Assembly (NCBI RefSeq): GCF_030272615.1
Contig: NC_081413.1
Span: 448,116,538-448,180,537, forward strand
DNA: 64,000 nt
Source: Cryptomeria japonica
Taxonomy: Eukaryota > Streptophyta > Pinopsida > Cupressales > Cupressaceae
Direction: 5' to 3'
Below the pieces are notes generated by a model. It was not told where the DNA came from. It ran no database searches and saw only the letters and a list, made by a program, of their open reading frames with translations. Position numbers and translations under genes: made by a program. Positions within the stretch are counted from its first letter, which is position 1. Every line of letters begins with the position of its first letter. This document shows positions 34,871-46,830 of this stretch, in pieces.

Positions 34871-35280
34871 TGAGTGATAGTAGTTCCAACATAAACCTCT
34901 GGGATCTGGAACTCTTTATCCTTTCCAATTCCAGCCGAATCGGTGGGTAAGATTGTGTCATTATCAGATATACTAGAAAATAAAGACAAAGCTGCATCCC
35001 TATGTTCTTTAATCTTCAGTAATTCTACTAATGGGATAGTGACCTTCATCTGAGTAAGAGCTTGAGCCATGTCAATTGTAAAACTATTTCTTATATCTAT
35101 CTTGAGTTGACTTGCCTTTTTCACTATGGTAGCTCCTTGTATATCACTAGTGTTTTTATCATTTGCACTCTTGGGTAGATCTTTCACTTGTTCCCTTTTT
35201 TCTTGACCAATCTTAGGAACAATAGTAGCACTACTTGCTGCCCCCTTTTGAGTGACCTCTTTTATGAACATGGAACCAGG

Positions 35281-37643
35281 TTCAACCTAATCAGTGTCCC
35301 TCTTAGTGCTCCTCAAGTTATAGTTGTGTTTTGCTCTAGCAATGGCAACATTAGTGAGATTTTTTACTTCTTCCTCACTAGGCCTCCTAAGATGAACTTC
35401 TTCGTCCTCAATTGTTACCACATTCAATGTAGGATGCCAATCTAAGGTTACTTGTCCTTGAAAAAACCTTTCATTATCTATCACATCACTGTATTCACTT
35501 TGTATAAACTCCTCATCACTTTCTATGATGGTTTCAAACATATTGATGTCAGGCTCAACTTCTTGTCTCATAGATTCTTCAAGAGCCTGAGCCACCGCAC
35601 ACTGATGAGGAGAATATGGTCCATCACAAGCAATACACTAGGGAGTATTTTCTATATTATGGACAGTTTTCCCTTTTAAGGGATCTGGAGTGTCCTGATT
35701 CTGAGCAATTTTGGGCTTCTCATTTTGGGGTTTGCCATTTTTCCAATTGGTATTATATGGCATGTCATGCAATCTAGGGGGTCTATCTTGCCAGTTATAA
35801 TGAGGTTTGTCATTCTTGTTTACCTTGGCAGTCAAATCCTTCATTGCAATAACCAACTTCTCTATCTTATCTTCCTCAGCAACTTTATTAGGTTGCTATT
35901 TTGTTTCTTACCATAATCTACCATATGTTCTTCTTCCTAACTTCCCAGATGCTTTTCTATTACTTTCTACATTAATGGAAATTTTGAAAGCATCTCTCCA
36001 GTTATGTGGATTCTTATTTGTTGGGATATAGGCCATCTTAGAATCAAATGCATTGTAGTAGGTATTTAAACACATGTTATCATCTAATCTCTCATCACTT
36101 GATACAATCTGTGCATGGCCTTTTGGAATCTGGCATTGAAGTCAGTGACCATTTCATTATCAGACTTTCTAATGTTATTGAATTCATTGAGAATGAAGCT
36201 CACATTAGTCTTATCACCATACTGCTCTTGAAAACAATTTTTAAAATCCTCCCATGACCCTATGCTATTAACTGGAAGACCTCCGTACCAATCTCTTGCA
36301 TCATCAACCAGGGATTGGACAAACAGTTTCATGATAACATCTTCATCCACTATCTCATAATCATTTATTAGGTCCTCAAAAGATTTTAGATGTTCCTTAG
36401 CACTAATTGCATTGTTCCTAGCAAATTTATGGAGTCTGTCTCTTAACTCAGTAGGAACATGATTGGGATATCCTGGGATCCCATCAAAGAACAATTGTCT
36501 ATATTGTTCTAAATTGATTGGACTCCTTTGAAAAGGGGTAATAGCATTATTGTTTCCCATGGTCATTCTAACTTTTAGAATTGGAGACTAAGATACTTGG
36601 GTGTACTGACGATTTACAGGGATTTGACTCACTGAGGATTTGAATCATAACCGAGGGAAGGGAAACTTGTTGAGGATCAGGCTTACTAAGGTCTTTTGAT
36701 GGAAATGTGATAGGGGGAGCCTTTAAGTAACTAATTTTTCTTTTTACTTCCTGATTTTCTGCTTCCAATTCAGCTTTCTCTAGTTCCATTTGGAGATCCT
36801 ATTTTTCTTTCCTCATTCTTTCCATTTCTCTCTCATGTGCTGACAACCTATGAGAAATATCCTCTATAGTTTTAGATTCAATTCCATCATCCACCCATTT
36901 CTATTTTCCTTTATCCACATTAGTCCTAGGAAGCTGAGAATCAGTAAATACTTCCCTGTTTGGTTGGACTACTGACCTATATGCTTGCTTGGCTTTGGGG
37001 ATTAGAATTACTCTAATTAGAGGGCCTTCCTCATCACTCTTTTCTTTTTCTTTAGCTAGCACTTCAAGATCAGCTATTTGTCTAAGAAGCCTATCTCTCT
37101 CCATTAATTTAGCTTTGACTTCCTTCTCTTTATTTGCTTCCTTTAGGGCTCTTAGGGAGATTAGATTGTGAACTCTTTTATTCAAATCTTCAATTTCTTG
37201 GGATACTTTATCTTCATCAGGGAAATTTTCCTCAGAATTTGATATATTGATTTGATCTATGTCAATCAAACTAATGTTTCCATCAATTGTTCTAGGTACA
37301 GAATGTCTAATTGCATTTGAACTGGTCCTATCTCTTGTAGAGACACTAACATGGGATGAATCTTGATTTAAAACATGTGCATTATCAATATTTCCAAACA
37401 ATCCAGAATGGAAGCCTAATATATCTTGTTCAGAGTCTCTGGAAGAAGAATTAGAATTTGCAAAAATAGGTCGATTAGGTATCTTACTAGTATTATTATT
37501 CTTTTGTACCCAAGCAGCATTTGATGGCTCGTGTAACACTAATATCTTCTGGCCTCTTTGTGACTACTCTGGCAAACCCTCTTGCAAAGTTTTATGAGGA
37601 TGCTTCTTCATGAATGATCTAGTGTTTTTTCCTCCTTGCATTA
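35281..37643 (-). pseudogene. gag: Element B gag
   Basis: ATG at 37643 (MQGGKNTRSF) starts a frame with a disordered N-terminus and a coiled coil (37000-37200, DLNKRVHNLISLRALKEANK). A second coiled coil lies at 36700-36880 (HEREMERMRKEK). The capsid core is 36084-36566 (YRQLFFDGIPGYPN, DDARDWYGGLPVNS), in a shifted frame. A zinc knuckle sits at about 35600-35640. The C-terminal part (35287-35595) is acidic. Stops occur at about 37567, 36900, 36819 and 35639. Confidence 0.85.
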
Positions 37644-37829
37644 CACTTGTTTTCCTTTTAGAATGATTTATAATTCACAAGGACTGGTTCCAATATAACA
37701 GAGTCACCACCCACAAGAATATGGGAATTATGAAAACAAGTTTTAGAATAATATGCAGGAATTCAAGACACGCAATGATTTTCTTAACAACTTAAGCACA
37801 AATCTGCATCTAGATCCTTAATGTGACTC

Positions 37830-37851
37830 TCCCCAGAAGAGTTGCCACTTT
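37830..37851 (-). other. Element B primer-binding site
   Basis: Directly after the LTR end (GAAAACAACA) the minus strand reads AAAGTGGCAACTCTTCTGGG, the expected place and form of a tRNA 3'-end complement. It resembles the TGGCGACTC-type site of plant gypsy elements; I do not assign the tRNA. It proves that the block upstream is the 5' LTR. Confidence 0.7.
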
Positions 37852-38792
37852 TGTTGTTTTCAAAATCTGATTCACTTTAACATCCTTATAATAAAATGAT
37901 TAAACTATGTGTAGAAGAGATATTAAAGGGAAGGAAACTCTTAGGACAACAAATGACAAGGTTTGATTTAACCTTCTACACTTTGGACTTACTCAGAGCC
38001 CAGGTGGGTATACCTTTGTGAACTAAATTCACACTTTCAAAAGATAAATCCATAGCAAACCAGTCCAGAAAATCAGTGGATCTAATCACCTTGAAACTAA
38101 CTGAAACAAAGGAATGAAAATTATACTCATATTCAGTAGTTTGACCTACAAAACATGTAATAGACAACTTTGATCTATACCAATGCCTTATCCAAGGTCA
38201 CAGAGTCATCTAAATTCAAACAATACTCCCCAAACAAAATATCTGTACACATCCCATTCGCTCAGCTTCTGTTAATCCTTATATATACCTGACACACATA
38301 AGAATTTATGCATTCCAAATTAAACTATGTTCATCAAGATTCAAAGTATCCTACAAAGAATTTACTGGTAGAAGTGATCCCCGCATATTTAATTTCCCTT
38401 CTAAAGAGAAAATCTAGCAAACACATCTACTGAAAGTTGCCTTACAACCTTATTCAAACAAAATAACCCTGGATTATTCAGAATGAAATAGTAAACAATT
38501 GCAAACACATTTCAAGAGGACACAAAATTTTTACTCAAAACCAATGGTTTGTATATTGATATATTCTTCAAGAAAGTATTACAAAAACTTTTGAATATTC
38601 TCCATTAAACTTAGAAAAGCTCAGATATAAGTTTCTGCAGTGTTTTCTTACAATTCTTTGTGATCTTTTTTCTATTAGTAATGGTATCCATTTATAACAA
38701 TATGGATGCACATAGCTTTGGAATTTCCTATGAGAATTTGTTACAATCATTTCTTTTTTAGAAGAAGTTACAAATCTTTTTACAAAAAATAG

Positions 38793-41700
38793 TTACAAGT
38801 CCTTTGCGACCTCTGTAGCTTCTTCAACTTGCTGTACAGTTGCAACCTCTTATAACTATTCAGGAGCGCCCTCTAACTGCTCTACATCTTGGATGGCATA
38901 TTTTCTTGTACATTCATTGTACACATCATCACTTGGCCACATGAAATTAATCACTTTTTCCTTAGCCTTGGTCAACCTTTTCCAGGAATTTCTCATCTTG
39001 TTGACTTCTGAATTGAGAAAACCATAATGAGATTTGATTTTCTCTATCTCCTAAATTGTCACAACAAAAAAGGAAGCATCATCTAAATCAACAATTCCTT
39101 TTTTTCTGGCTAATAGTTTGGCCTCTAATTCCTTAAGCCACAATTGTTTGTCCTTCAGTTGATCTAGGCGGACAAAAACTCTTGGAAGCAATTCAAAAAC
39201 CTGATCAACATACTCCTTTTTGTACAAGTTAATTTTCCTGTCAGCATTGTCCACCCCTTCTGCTAATTTTACTAAGTCCTTGGTGGTGTCATAGGTGGAT
39301 TTGATGATAGGATTGGCCCCTGCTTCATCGTAAGATACACAGATAAGCTCCAAGTCCTACTCTCTAGGCTTCCACTTATCAAAAATAGGTATCAAAATGG
39401 CCTTATCTCCATTAAGCTCATTCCACATATCCAAAATCTTGCCTATATTATTATATAGTAGTGAGGCACTCATTGTATCTGCAAAACTTGAAATGGTATC
39501 CCTTACTCTTTCCTCATACTTCTTCACATATAAGGTCTGAGCCTATTTTAAATTCTCTAACTCTTGAGGAGTAATCTCAATCATTTGGGAGCTAGAAGGT
39601 GCTGGAGATGGTGGGAACTCAATGATGGGGCTGCTAGGTGGAGGTCTTGTAGGAGAAGAGGAGATCATCAATGTTGAAGACTCAACTTGATGGTACTGTC
39701 CTATCAACTTCCTCTGCAACTTAGCAATGATGCTATCCTTACCTCTTACCTCCTCCTTAGCACTATTATAGGCCTTCAAAATTGTTTCTAACTTGACTTG
39801 GAGGTCTTCTTTTTCCTTAGCCTCCTTTTCTGCTACTGTAACACTAAATTTTGCAGTCTCTAGCACAGTGCTAGTAGCTTCTACCACCCCTATCATCTGC
39901 ATTCTCTTCATTGTCATCCCACCAAGGTAGCTTGACCCTGGGGTATCTTTGCTGAAAGTAATTCCCTCCATGGGCCTAGTTTCCTTTCTCACTACTTCTG
40001 GTACCAAGGCAATTGCTATGTCCCACTCAGGGAGAATAAGCACCTCAGCTTGTGCCACCATATCTCTTCCTTGCTCAGGAGTGATGGTCTTAAATTCTTG
40101 GATCTTTGTGAGGCTGTTCACCTTTTCTCTTCTCACATCTTGCATTGTATTTGTCTATATTCTGCTTCTATACAAACTCCATAAATGATCTTGATGTAAC
40201 TAAATTGTTATTAGCCAGGAAGTCATCACTGGGCTACTTGATCTCAGGATCCCACTCCTGGCCCTTAAGTTCATTGGTAGTGATGTTCATTTTAGTAGCA
40301 AGGGGATCTTCTGGCATTCCCTCTTCTACCTCATCATAAGTGTAGGCTATTTCCCCTAAACTACCTAACAGTATCAACTGCTCAACTGCTTCTTGTTCAT
40401 CTCCTATGTGAATAGCGGATTGGGATGGAGAGTACAAGGGTGTATCAGATTGCACTTATTTTCCTACTCTCCACTTCTTTGGGCTCTCTTGGATGTCAAT
40501 GATATCTTGTATCTTCCTCTTTCCTTTGGAGGTAGAGGGCTCCCCTATTGTAGGCATCAGCACACTATAACTAGATTTCTTGTGCAATTTATAGTCACTA
40601 GGAGGGATTGCTCTGGTGGAGGCAGATCTACTTAGAATCATTCTTTCCTTTTCAAGGTTTCTTTTAATCACAGCCTCCCTCTTTTCTTTTAGATTCTGCA
40701 TTACATCCTCAAAGCAAACAATTAAAAACTTTATTTTCTCCTCAAAAGGGAAAAAGCTAGATAATGGGTCATAGCTGGCATCAAACTAATGTACAAAGTC
40801 TAAGGATTTCTTATAAGCCACCCATTTTTCCTTTTTCGGCTCCTGCTCATCTAGATCAAACTCATTTCTAATGAGGTCTTCAGGAAACTGAAATTGATGG
40901 GGTCTACCTCTGCACACTGCTCTCTTTCTGAACATGCCATTGAAGAAGTCTTCTGGATTGGCACACCTAGATATTGTAGTTGACAAATGATAAGGTTTGA
41001 GAAAGTCTTCAAAACAATTCCAACCTCCCTTGGTTATTAAAAATTGATGGGCTATGGTAACCGTAGGGAAAATAGTCCCTTTACCCCTGCCTGTTAGCTC
41101 TGCCTCTTGTACACTACCAATCTGTTTGAGGACTTTTGCAATTCCCACTTTGAGAGGGACCTGATAAGGCAACAAGAATGGAGTGCCTCTGAAACCAAAA
41201 ACTCTAAAAACTATTGAGACTGGGTATAGGTAAATATCACCCCAATTAAGAACAATCTTTATACTCTCTACAAATTCTTTTGGTCTACCAAATTCCAAAA
41301 GAACCTTGGGGATTCTTGGGTTTTCTGAGTAGAGGAGAGTCCTAATCTTTGATGCAAAATATTTATCAAATTTTAAGAAATTGGAATCATCTTTGTCCCA
41401 TGACAACATAGTGCTCCATAATTGCACTAGCATCTTTTCTCCCTCCTTCTCTTTTATGAGGTCCAGTCCACTTGCAAAGTAATCACCACTTTTGAACAAA
41501 AATAGATGCATGAGGAGTGAACACCATCTGAAAGGCCTATCCACCTTCCCATTTTTTATTCCAATCAACCCTCCATGGATAGCATCAGTAATGAAAGAAG
41601 CATAATCAAATGTTACTGCAAGAGAAGAATTCAAAATCTAAGCAATCATTAGCACGTAGTGATTAGGCATATTTGCCTCAGCATCCTCTCCTAAAATCTG

Positions 41701-42339
41701 GCAAAGTGACCAATACATTCTCTTAGCCCTAAGGGTGAATAGATTCAATGAGAAGGGCTCTTTAGTGTTGGGTCCTACAACTGTCAACCCACCTATCTTC
41801 ACAAAAAATTCCTTAAGAGGCCCACTCCTAAGGTGGTTCCTTTGTGCACCATATACTTGAGCTAATGATTTGAAGTTAATGGGTTCCAGAAAATTTGTAA
41901 ACTACTTGAGCCCAAAAGTACTTCTAAACTCTTCATTATTGATTTCAATAAGGGCTTTCCCATTTATGTCCCTAATGCTTCTTTTGATTGGATCATAATT
42001 ATGTGCAATTTGAGTCAATAGATTCATGTCCATGAATACCCCTAGAACTACCAACTTCCCTACATCTAACTCCCATAAGCTATTCTGTGGGCCTAGAGAA
42101 TTTCTCATTCCAAATCCAACTTTGAATAACCCCAACCCACACAACCCAACCTATGGATCTCTCAACCAATTACCCTCATCATACAAACCTTCTCCTATTT
42201 TCAAGCGAGGAGCTCTAGGCACTAATTCTTTTACTTTTGATGCCTGATTAGTTGACAACATCAACTTCTCAAGAAAATCATCACAAATGGCCCTCTCCTT
42301 ATAATTAACTTTCTCAGAAAATTCTCTCTTAGGTGCCAT
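38793..42339 (-). pseudogene. LTR-encoded extra ORF in the element B 5' LTR, function unknown
   Basis: ATG at 42339 starts MAPKREFSEKVNYKERAICD; the stop is TAA at 38793-38795. It is colinear with the A copy (8486-12127). The globular N-terminal part is open at 40786-41634 (282 residues). The Pro/Ser linker is at about 39590-39670 (PTRPPPSSPIIEFPP), and the Lys/Glu-rich C-terminal half includes GVDNADRKINLYKKEYVDQV. One frameshift lies near 40180; stops at about 42148, 41900, 41636, 40786, 40456, 39540, 39355 and 39052 interrupt it. No known catalytic motif is visible. Conservation of length and architecture between two copies, one in each LTR context, argues that the ORF is a regular part of the family. 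Confidence 0.75.
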
Positions 42340-42973
42340 TTTGAAAATGCAAGCAATTAAAATACTACCCCCAACTAATTCTGTGACAAATCAAGACCTT
42401 AATTAAAACACCACAAAGAAATTGCCACACAAGAGTACAAGAAAACCTATTTTTACTTAATGGAACCCACTCTACAACTGAATTGACTTGCTCTGTATTT
42501 GAAGAAAATAGCTTTTTATCTACTCTTCTGCAACAATTATTTTGAATGATACCTTTACTCAATCGATAGGATATCATATATGGTACCCAGGGTCTTAACT
42601 GCGACATTGATACCACATGCTTCGACCATCCCTTTAGAATTGAATTCTTGAAAGAATTCAAATTTTCACTCCAACGAGTCACATCATTCCTGCACATTCT
42701 TTCCTTTCACTTTTTTGTTGTTTCATGAAGCATAACCTTCAGGCAATTTCGTTAAATGAAATCACACCAACTGTCTGATCAAAAGAAATTTGATCGGCTG
42801 TTACACTGACTTAACAGTCTTGCCTTCGCACTGGGCACCGCCTCCTTTTCACCATTTCACAAACTTTATATTTTGAGCACTTCTCCTTCACAAAGCCACT
42901 CTAGGCGTTAGATGGAACTCTAAATACTCTGCATTTAAGTCTCACCGGGACCGCCGACATCTTCATTACCGAT

Positions 42974-42978
42974 GCCTT
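42974..42978. repeat. Target-site duplication of element C (left copy)
   Basis: GCCTT here is repeated perfectly at 57403-57407. Across the gap the B LTR continues (CTTTACCTTGACTGC), as in the uninterrupted B 3' LTR near 29165. Confidence 0.95.
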
Positions 42979-43822
42979 TCTTGGCATATGGACACTCCAA
43001 TGAAACATTGTGTGCAATTGAAGGTTTTGTCATTGATGGCAACCTTGCAATCCTATGGCACCAATAAGACATTATACCGGCAAAGCATTACACAGGCAAC
43101 CTTGCAATCCTATGGCACCGGCAAAGCATTACTCAAACAAAACAGTGCTCCGACATCAACAAAATCAATCTACACCGACACAAAAGGAAATATGTATAAC
43201 AGCATAGAGGCCGACAGGATTTTTGATATGTAATATTTTGTTTATCATTGTAAGCTGACTTGGCAAATTGTAAAATGACTCTTATATATAAAAGAGATCA
43301 TTGTAGGCATTTGTAGGAGACGATAAAAAGCAAAAAAAAAATTAAAATTATAAGGTAGATCTAATGTGCAAATTGTAGGTCAAGGGTATATGTAAAGAAC
43401 AGAGCAAGAACTGGTACTGAATCTAGCATTGAAGATGCTATTGTAAAGCAGTACAGAATATTGGATTTCTATAAATCCTCATTGTAAGTCAATGTGACTT
43501 CTTATTGAGTAGTGAGCTCTAGGCAATTGGCCTTCCTGCATGTCCAGGCCCCTATTGTAAGTAATATTCTCTTATTGGCTAGTAAGTGAATATTGTGGGT
43601 CACAAATCCCACTGAGGTTTTTCCCACATTGGGTTTCCTCATTAAACATCTTGTGTTATGGTGTTCTTTTCATGTGGATGCTTTTGATTCTATTATTTGC
43701 ATTAATTCTTGCATACCAATATACTGTTGCTTTATATTCTGCATATTCAGTTTTAAGAAAATTTCATTACCGGTCAGATACTGATTCACCCCCCCCTCTT
43801 AGTATCTATGGGAACCCTAACA
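42979..43822 (+). repeat. Element C 5' LTR
   Basis: It starts TCTTGGCATATGG (TG mutated to TC) and ends GGGAACCCTAACA. It holds fewer than two units of the 57-base repeat (43038-43140) and a TATA box at 43284-43293. Confidence 0.92.
43284..43293 (+). promoter_or_regulatory. TATA box in the C 5' LTR
   Basis: TATATATAAA followed by AGAG is a strong plant TATA match. The 3' LTR copy (TATATAAAAG) is at 56865-56874. Confidence 0.6.
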
Positions 43823-43823
43823 A

Positions 43824-43836
43824 TTGGTATTAGAGC
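43824..43836 (+). other. Element C primer-binding site
   Basis: TTGGTATTAGAGC follows the LTR end by one base. It is the initiator-Met core with one C to T change. Confidence 0.88.
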
Positions 43837-43893
43837 CTGGTCCTCTATTTTCAGAAGCCTAGCAGCTTGAGGAAGATCTTGACACCGGTAAAG

Positions 43894-45023
43894 ATGGAAA
43901 ATCTGATGAAGCAACTTGAAGGAGCTCTTACTGACTATGATGTAGAGAAGTTGAAAAATATCAAATTAGAAGATGATTTAAAAGTATCTTAGGACATTAT
44001 TCAGGCACTTCAAGAAAATCTTACTGTTAGAAGAAACAAGAGAAGAGAACTTTGTGAAAAATTGCAAAATGAAAATGATGAAAAGGAATCAGTAAATGAT
44101 ATGATAAGTAAATTGAAACAAGAAATCATGACAACAAAAAATGAAATGCAGGATATGACTATGAGATTCTGCAAAGAGATTGAGGATAGAAAGAAGAATG
44201 AAGAAGAATTGACCAGAAGACTAAGTGATGTAGCAAATGAGAACACAAGACTTAGCTATGAAAATGATATGTTGAAGACAGATCTGATGCATACTCAAAA
44301 TGACTCGAATGAACTAATGAGACAAAAAGAGATCTTGGAAAGGGAATTGGAAACTGCAAATCAACGCAAAGAAAAATTCAAGAAAAGCTTAGAAGAACTT
44401 GATACCTTATTGAAGAATAAAAAACCCAAAGGTGACACTTCTGGAGTTGGATTTGAAGTTGGAGAAAGCTCTGGTACTGCAAATACCTAGGATCAAAGCA
44501 AACCGGTAAGACCCTCTAATACTTACAAATTCAATGGAAAATGCTTTAACTGTAATAAATATGGTCATAGGGAAAATGAGTGTAGATCTAGGTATTATCA
44601 AAACATCAATCCTCCCACCAGTCAATCCACCAAATGCAACAAAATTGGTCATAACTCTGAAAATTGCAAAATGAATGTAAGATGTTATGTTTGTGGAAGA
44701 TTTGGTCATTTATCAAATAAATGCAGAACACAAACCAACATAGGTTATGGGAAAGCTATTTAGAAAAATAATATAACTTTTTATGCATGTAACAAGATTG
44801 GTCATATTGCAAAATTCTATAGAAGTAAAGGTACACCGGTAGATAACAAAAGTACTAGCTTGAAAGGTAAAGAAAAGGTTGAAGAGGTTAAGCAAGAATT
44901 TTCAAAGCAATGGATTAGAAAAGGTGATCTAAATATTGGGGTTACTTCGCCACCGATAGAACCAACAAATGCTTCACCAGCAGGACAATATGATGCTCCA
45001 TTGGTAGGACAGAGCAATGCTCC
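43894..45023 (+). pseudogene. gag: Element C gag: coiled coil plus four zinc knuckles, split by D
   Basis: ATG at 43894 (MENLMKQLEGALTDYDVEKL) opens a long coiled coil (about residues 5-170: KKNEEELTRRLSDVANENTR, ELMRQKEILERELETANQ). Zinc knuckles follow: CFNCNKYGHRENEC, a second with a lost first Cys (TKCNKIGHNSENC), CYVCGRFGHLSNKC, and a decayed fourth (YACNKIGHIAKF). Stops lie at about 43990, 44488 and 44761, all in one frame. The gene is cut by D at 45023 and finishes at 52573-52615 (stop TGA 52613-52615). The typical copia capsid domain is not visible; the N-terminal half is essentially all coiled coil, so how a capsid forms is unclear. Confidence 0.8.
45019..45023. repeat. Target-site duplication of element D (left copy)
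   Basis: GCTCC here is repeated perfectly at 52568-52572. The C gag frame reads through when D and one copy are set aside. Confidence 0.95.
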
Positions 45024-45655
45024 TGTAAAGCGGAAAAATCGAACCCTAGTTGTTCTCCCCTCCCCAACTCCAAGGAGAGAGAAGGGAGAGTCACTAGGGT
45101 TGATGGTTTTCACTTAGGGGAGACTTTACATTCAAAAGAGGGGTTGAAACCCACAAGATCCAATCCCACGTAATGCAAGATTGGATTCTAAATGAGTTTC
45201 AAGGGTTAAGACATCAAGGATACCCTCTTTTGTAAAGAATGTAGATAGAAAGATTGAACTAGGAATGCATGTAAAGTAGGAAAGATTCTCTTATAAATAG
45301 AGATAGGGATATGGGATGAAGCTGCGGACCTGGAATTAGCAGTAAAATGTTGAGACGATGCTGTTCTGCAAATTTGAGTGAAAGTTGACAGGACGATGGC
45401 GCTCGGCGTGCACACGGTCCTCTGAAAAATCCGCGAAACGAAGGGGGATCTGTTCATCTCTGCACAAGGATCCCAGATCTTCAATTACAACTGCGTACCT
45501 GCAACCTTATTGTAAGAATGTTTGTATTCTTACATGCAAAGATGTAATGTATGTAGTATGTTGTATGCTGTATGTGATCTCCTCTTCAATGGTTGAATCC
45601 TTGTCTTGAATGCAACACTTAGCCTTGAATGGAGACTTAGAATGCTCAATTGCTT

Positions 45656-45695
45656 GAAGGAATGCTTGAATGCTTGAATGCTTGAATGTTTGAAT
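45656..45695. repeat. 8-base tandem repeat AATGCTTG in the D LTR
   Basis: Four or so copies of AATGCTTG, the last ones with TTTG variants, occur here. The right LTR (about 52077-52110) has one copy fewer. Confidence 0.8.
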
Positions 45696-45764
45696 ATCAC
45701 TTCCACATCTTTGCACATATATGTTTTCCTCTTTTCGACCTCCTCAAATGGGAGGGGAAATGTA

Positions 45765-45774
45765 GTTTATATAC
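45765..45774 (-). promoter_or_regulatory. TATA box in the D left LTR
   Basis: The minus strand reads GTATATAAAC. The active 5' LTR copy is at 52176-52185. Confidence 0.55.
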
Positions 45775-45898
45775 TTGTCAATTAGGGCTGATAGACTTAT
45801 TTTCCCGACCTTAGGCCGACCAGGAAACATTATTTTCCAATTTGCAAACTTAAAGACCCGAAGCCCCATAAGAGACCGGGCCCAAAATAGGGCCAAGA

Positions 45899-45990
45899 AC
45901 CAGGGCGCTGGGCACCATGGTCCTGGGGGACCAGGGTGCTGGGCGCCCTAGTCTTGAAGGACCAGGGCGCTGGGCGCCATGGTCCCACCT
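45899..45990. repeat. 31-base GC-rich tandem repeat in the D LTR
   Basis: Three units start at about 45899, 45930 and 45961, each ACCAGGGYGCTGGGC followed by GCC and CATGGTCC or CTAGTC. The right LTR has matching units at 52310, 52341 and 52372. The GGGCGCC cores are CpG-containing and stand out in AT-rich surroundings. Confidence 0.85.
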
Positions 45991-46088
45991 CCAGGGATAG
46001 CAGGGTGCTGAAAAATGCAGTTTTTGATGTCATGAACAAGTTTCGGGGTCTCCATTCAGGTTCCATGTCACAATTTTAGGTCACTACA

Positions 46089-46830
46089 TTTAGCCCCCAC
46101 TTTAGCGGGACTATAAGCGTACGCTCATACTTCCAGTAAAGTACAAGGAAACAACTTTGAAAAGCTTTCACCACGTCAAGGAGGCAAGATACTCCAAGCC
46201 CCCAGTGGACTAAGGACCTTACGACTTCGATTGACAAAGTAAAAGGGAAGATCACGAGGGAGAACCATGACTGTTAGTAGTAAGGTTCCCTCACTATGAG
46301 TCATGCAAGAAAGATATCAAAAATTTTCAAGGCAAAGCTAAATTTGTCAAGAAATGTTCAAGTATCTTGAAAAGATATGGACAGGATGTATGCCCCCCTA
46401 CGTTAAAGCGATCGCACATGCCTCACTAGGGGTGATTGCTTTAAGGTAGTGATACATATAAGAAATGAGAAAGGAAAGGAGCACATTATCACAAGGATTT
46501 AGCCCCCAAGTGTGAGATAAGCCCAAGGATAATAGAAACAAAACACAAAGCACAAGGTGACTTCACTTTCCTCGGGGTCAGTATGCTGCATGATAATTCA
46601 TGTATATCATATGTATGTATGCATAATTGTTCTTCATTCCCCAATCAAGAAAGGTCACCTAGAAGAAGGGAACACATGTGTCTTTTGAGTCAACATGAGA
46701 GAGACCAAAAGAGATCTCAATGTTTTGCATCGTCCTCAAGTAAACAACACTAAGGACAACAAATAGAAAAATGAGAATAACACATAGAAGTAACAAAAGA
46801 GAGGAGGAGAGAGTCTGCTATGCTAATGAA
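46089..46830 (-). other. Element D 3' noncoding region and polypurine tract
   Basis: The polypurine tract abuts the LTR at 46089-46103. The remainder carries no ORF above background and no pol motif. Confidence 0.65.

Larger units (their letters stand above)
37852..42978 (-). repeat. Element B 5' LTR, inner part (with ORF)
   Basis: This part runs from the target duplication of C (42974-42978) to the LTR end at 37852 and contains the LTR ORF, the TATA-like ATTTATAA (38690-38697) and the tail. Together with 57408-58923 it makes an LTR of about 6.6 kb, close to the 6.86 kb of A. Confidence 0.85.
45024..46088 (-). repeat. Element D 3' LTR (left)
   Basis: On the plus strand it starts TGTAAAGCGGAAA and ends GTCACTACA. 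It is 60 bases shorter than the right LTR, mainly from two gaps near 46005 and 46070. It holds a 31-base GC-rich repeat, an 8-base repeat and a minus-strand TATA box (45765-45774). Confidence 0.92.

Noticed and set aside
1-42339. Giant inverted repeat between 1-13063 (+) and 28130-42339 (-)
   Set aside because: The arms are two separate insertions of one family in opposite orientation, each with its own junctions. No single inverted duplication is needed.
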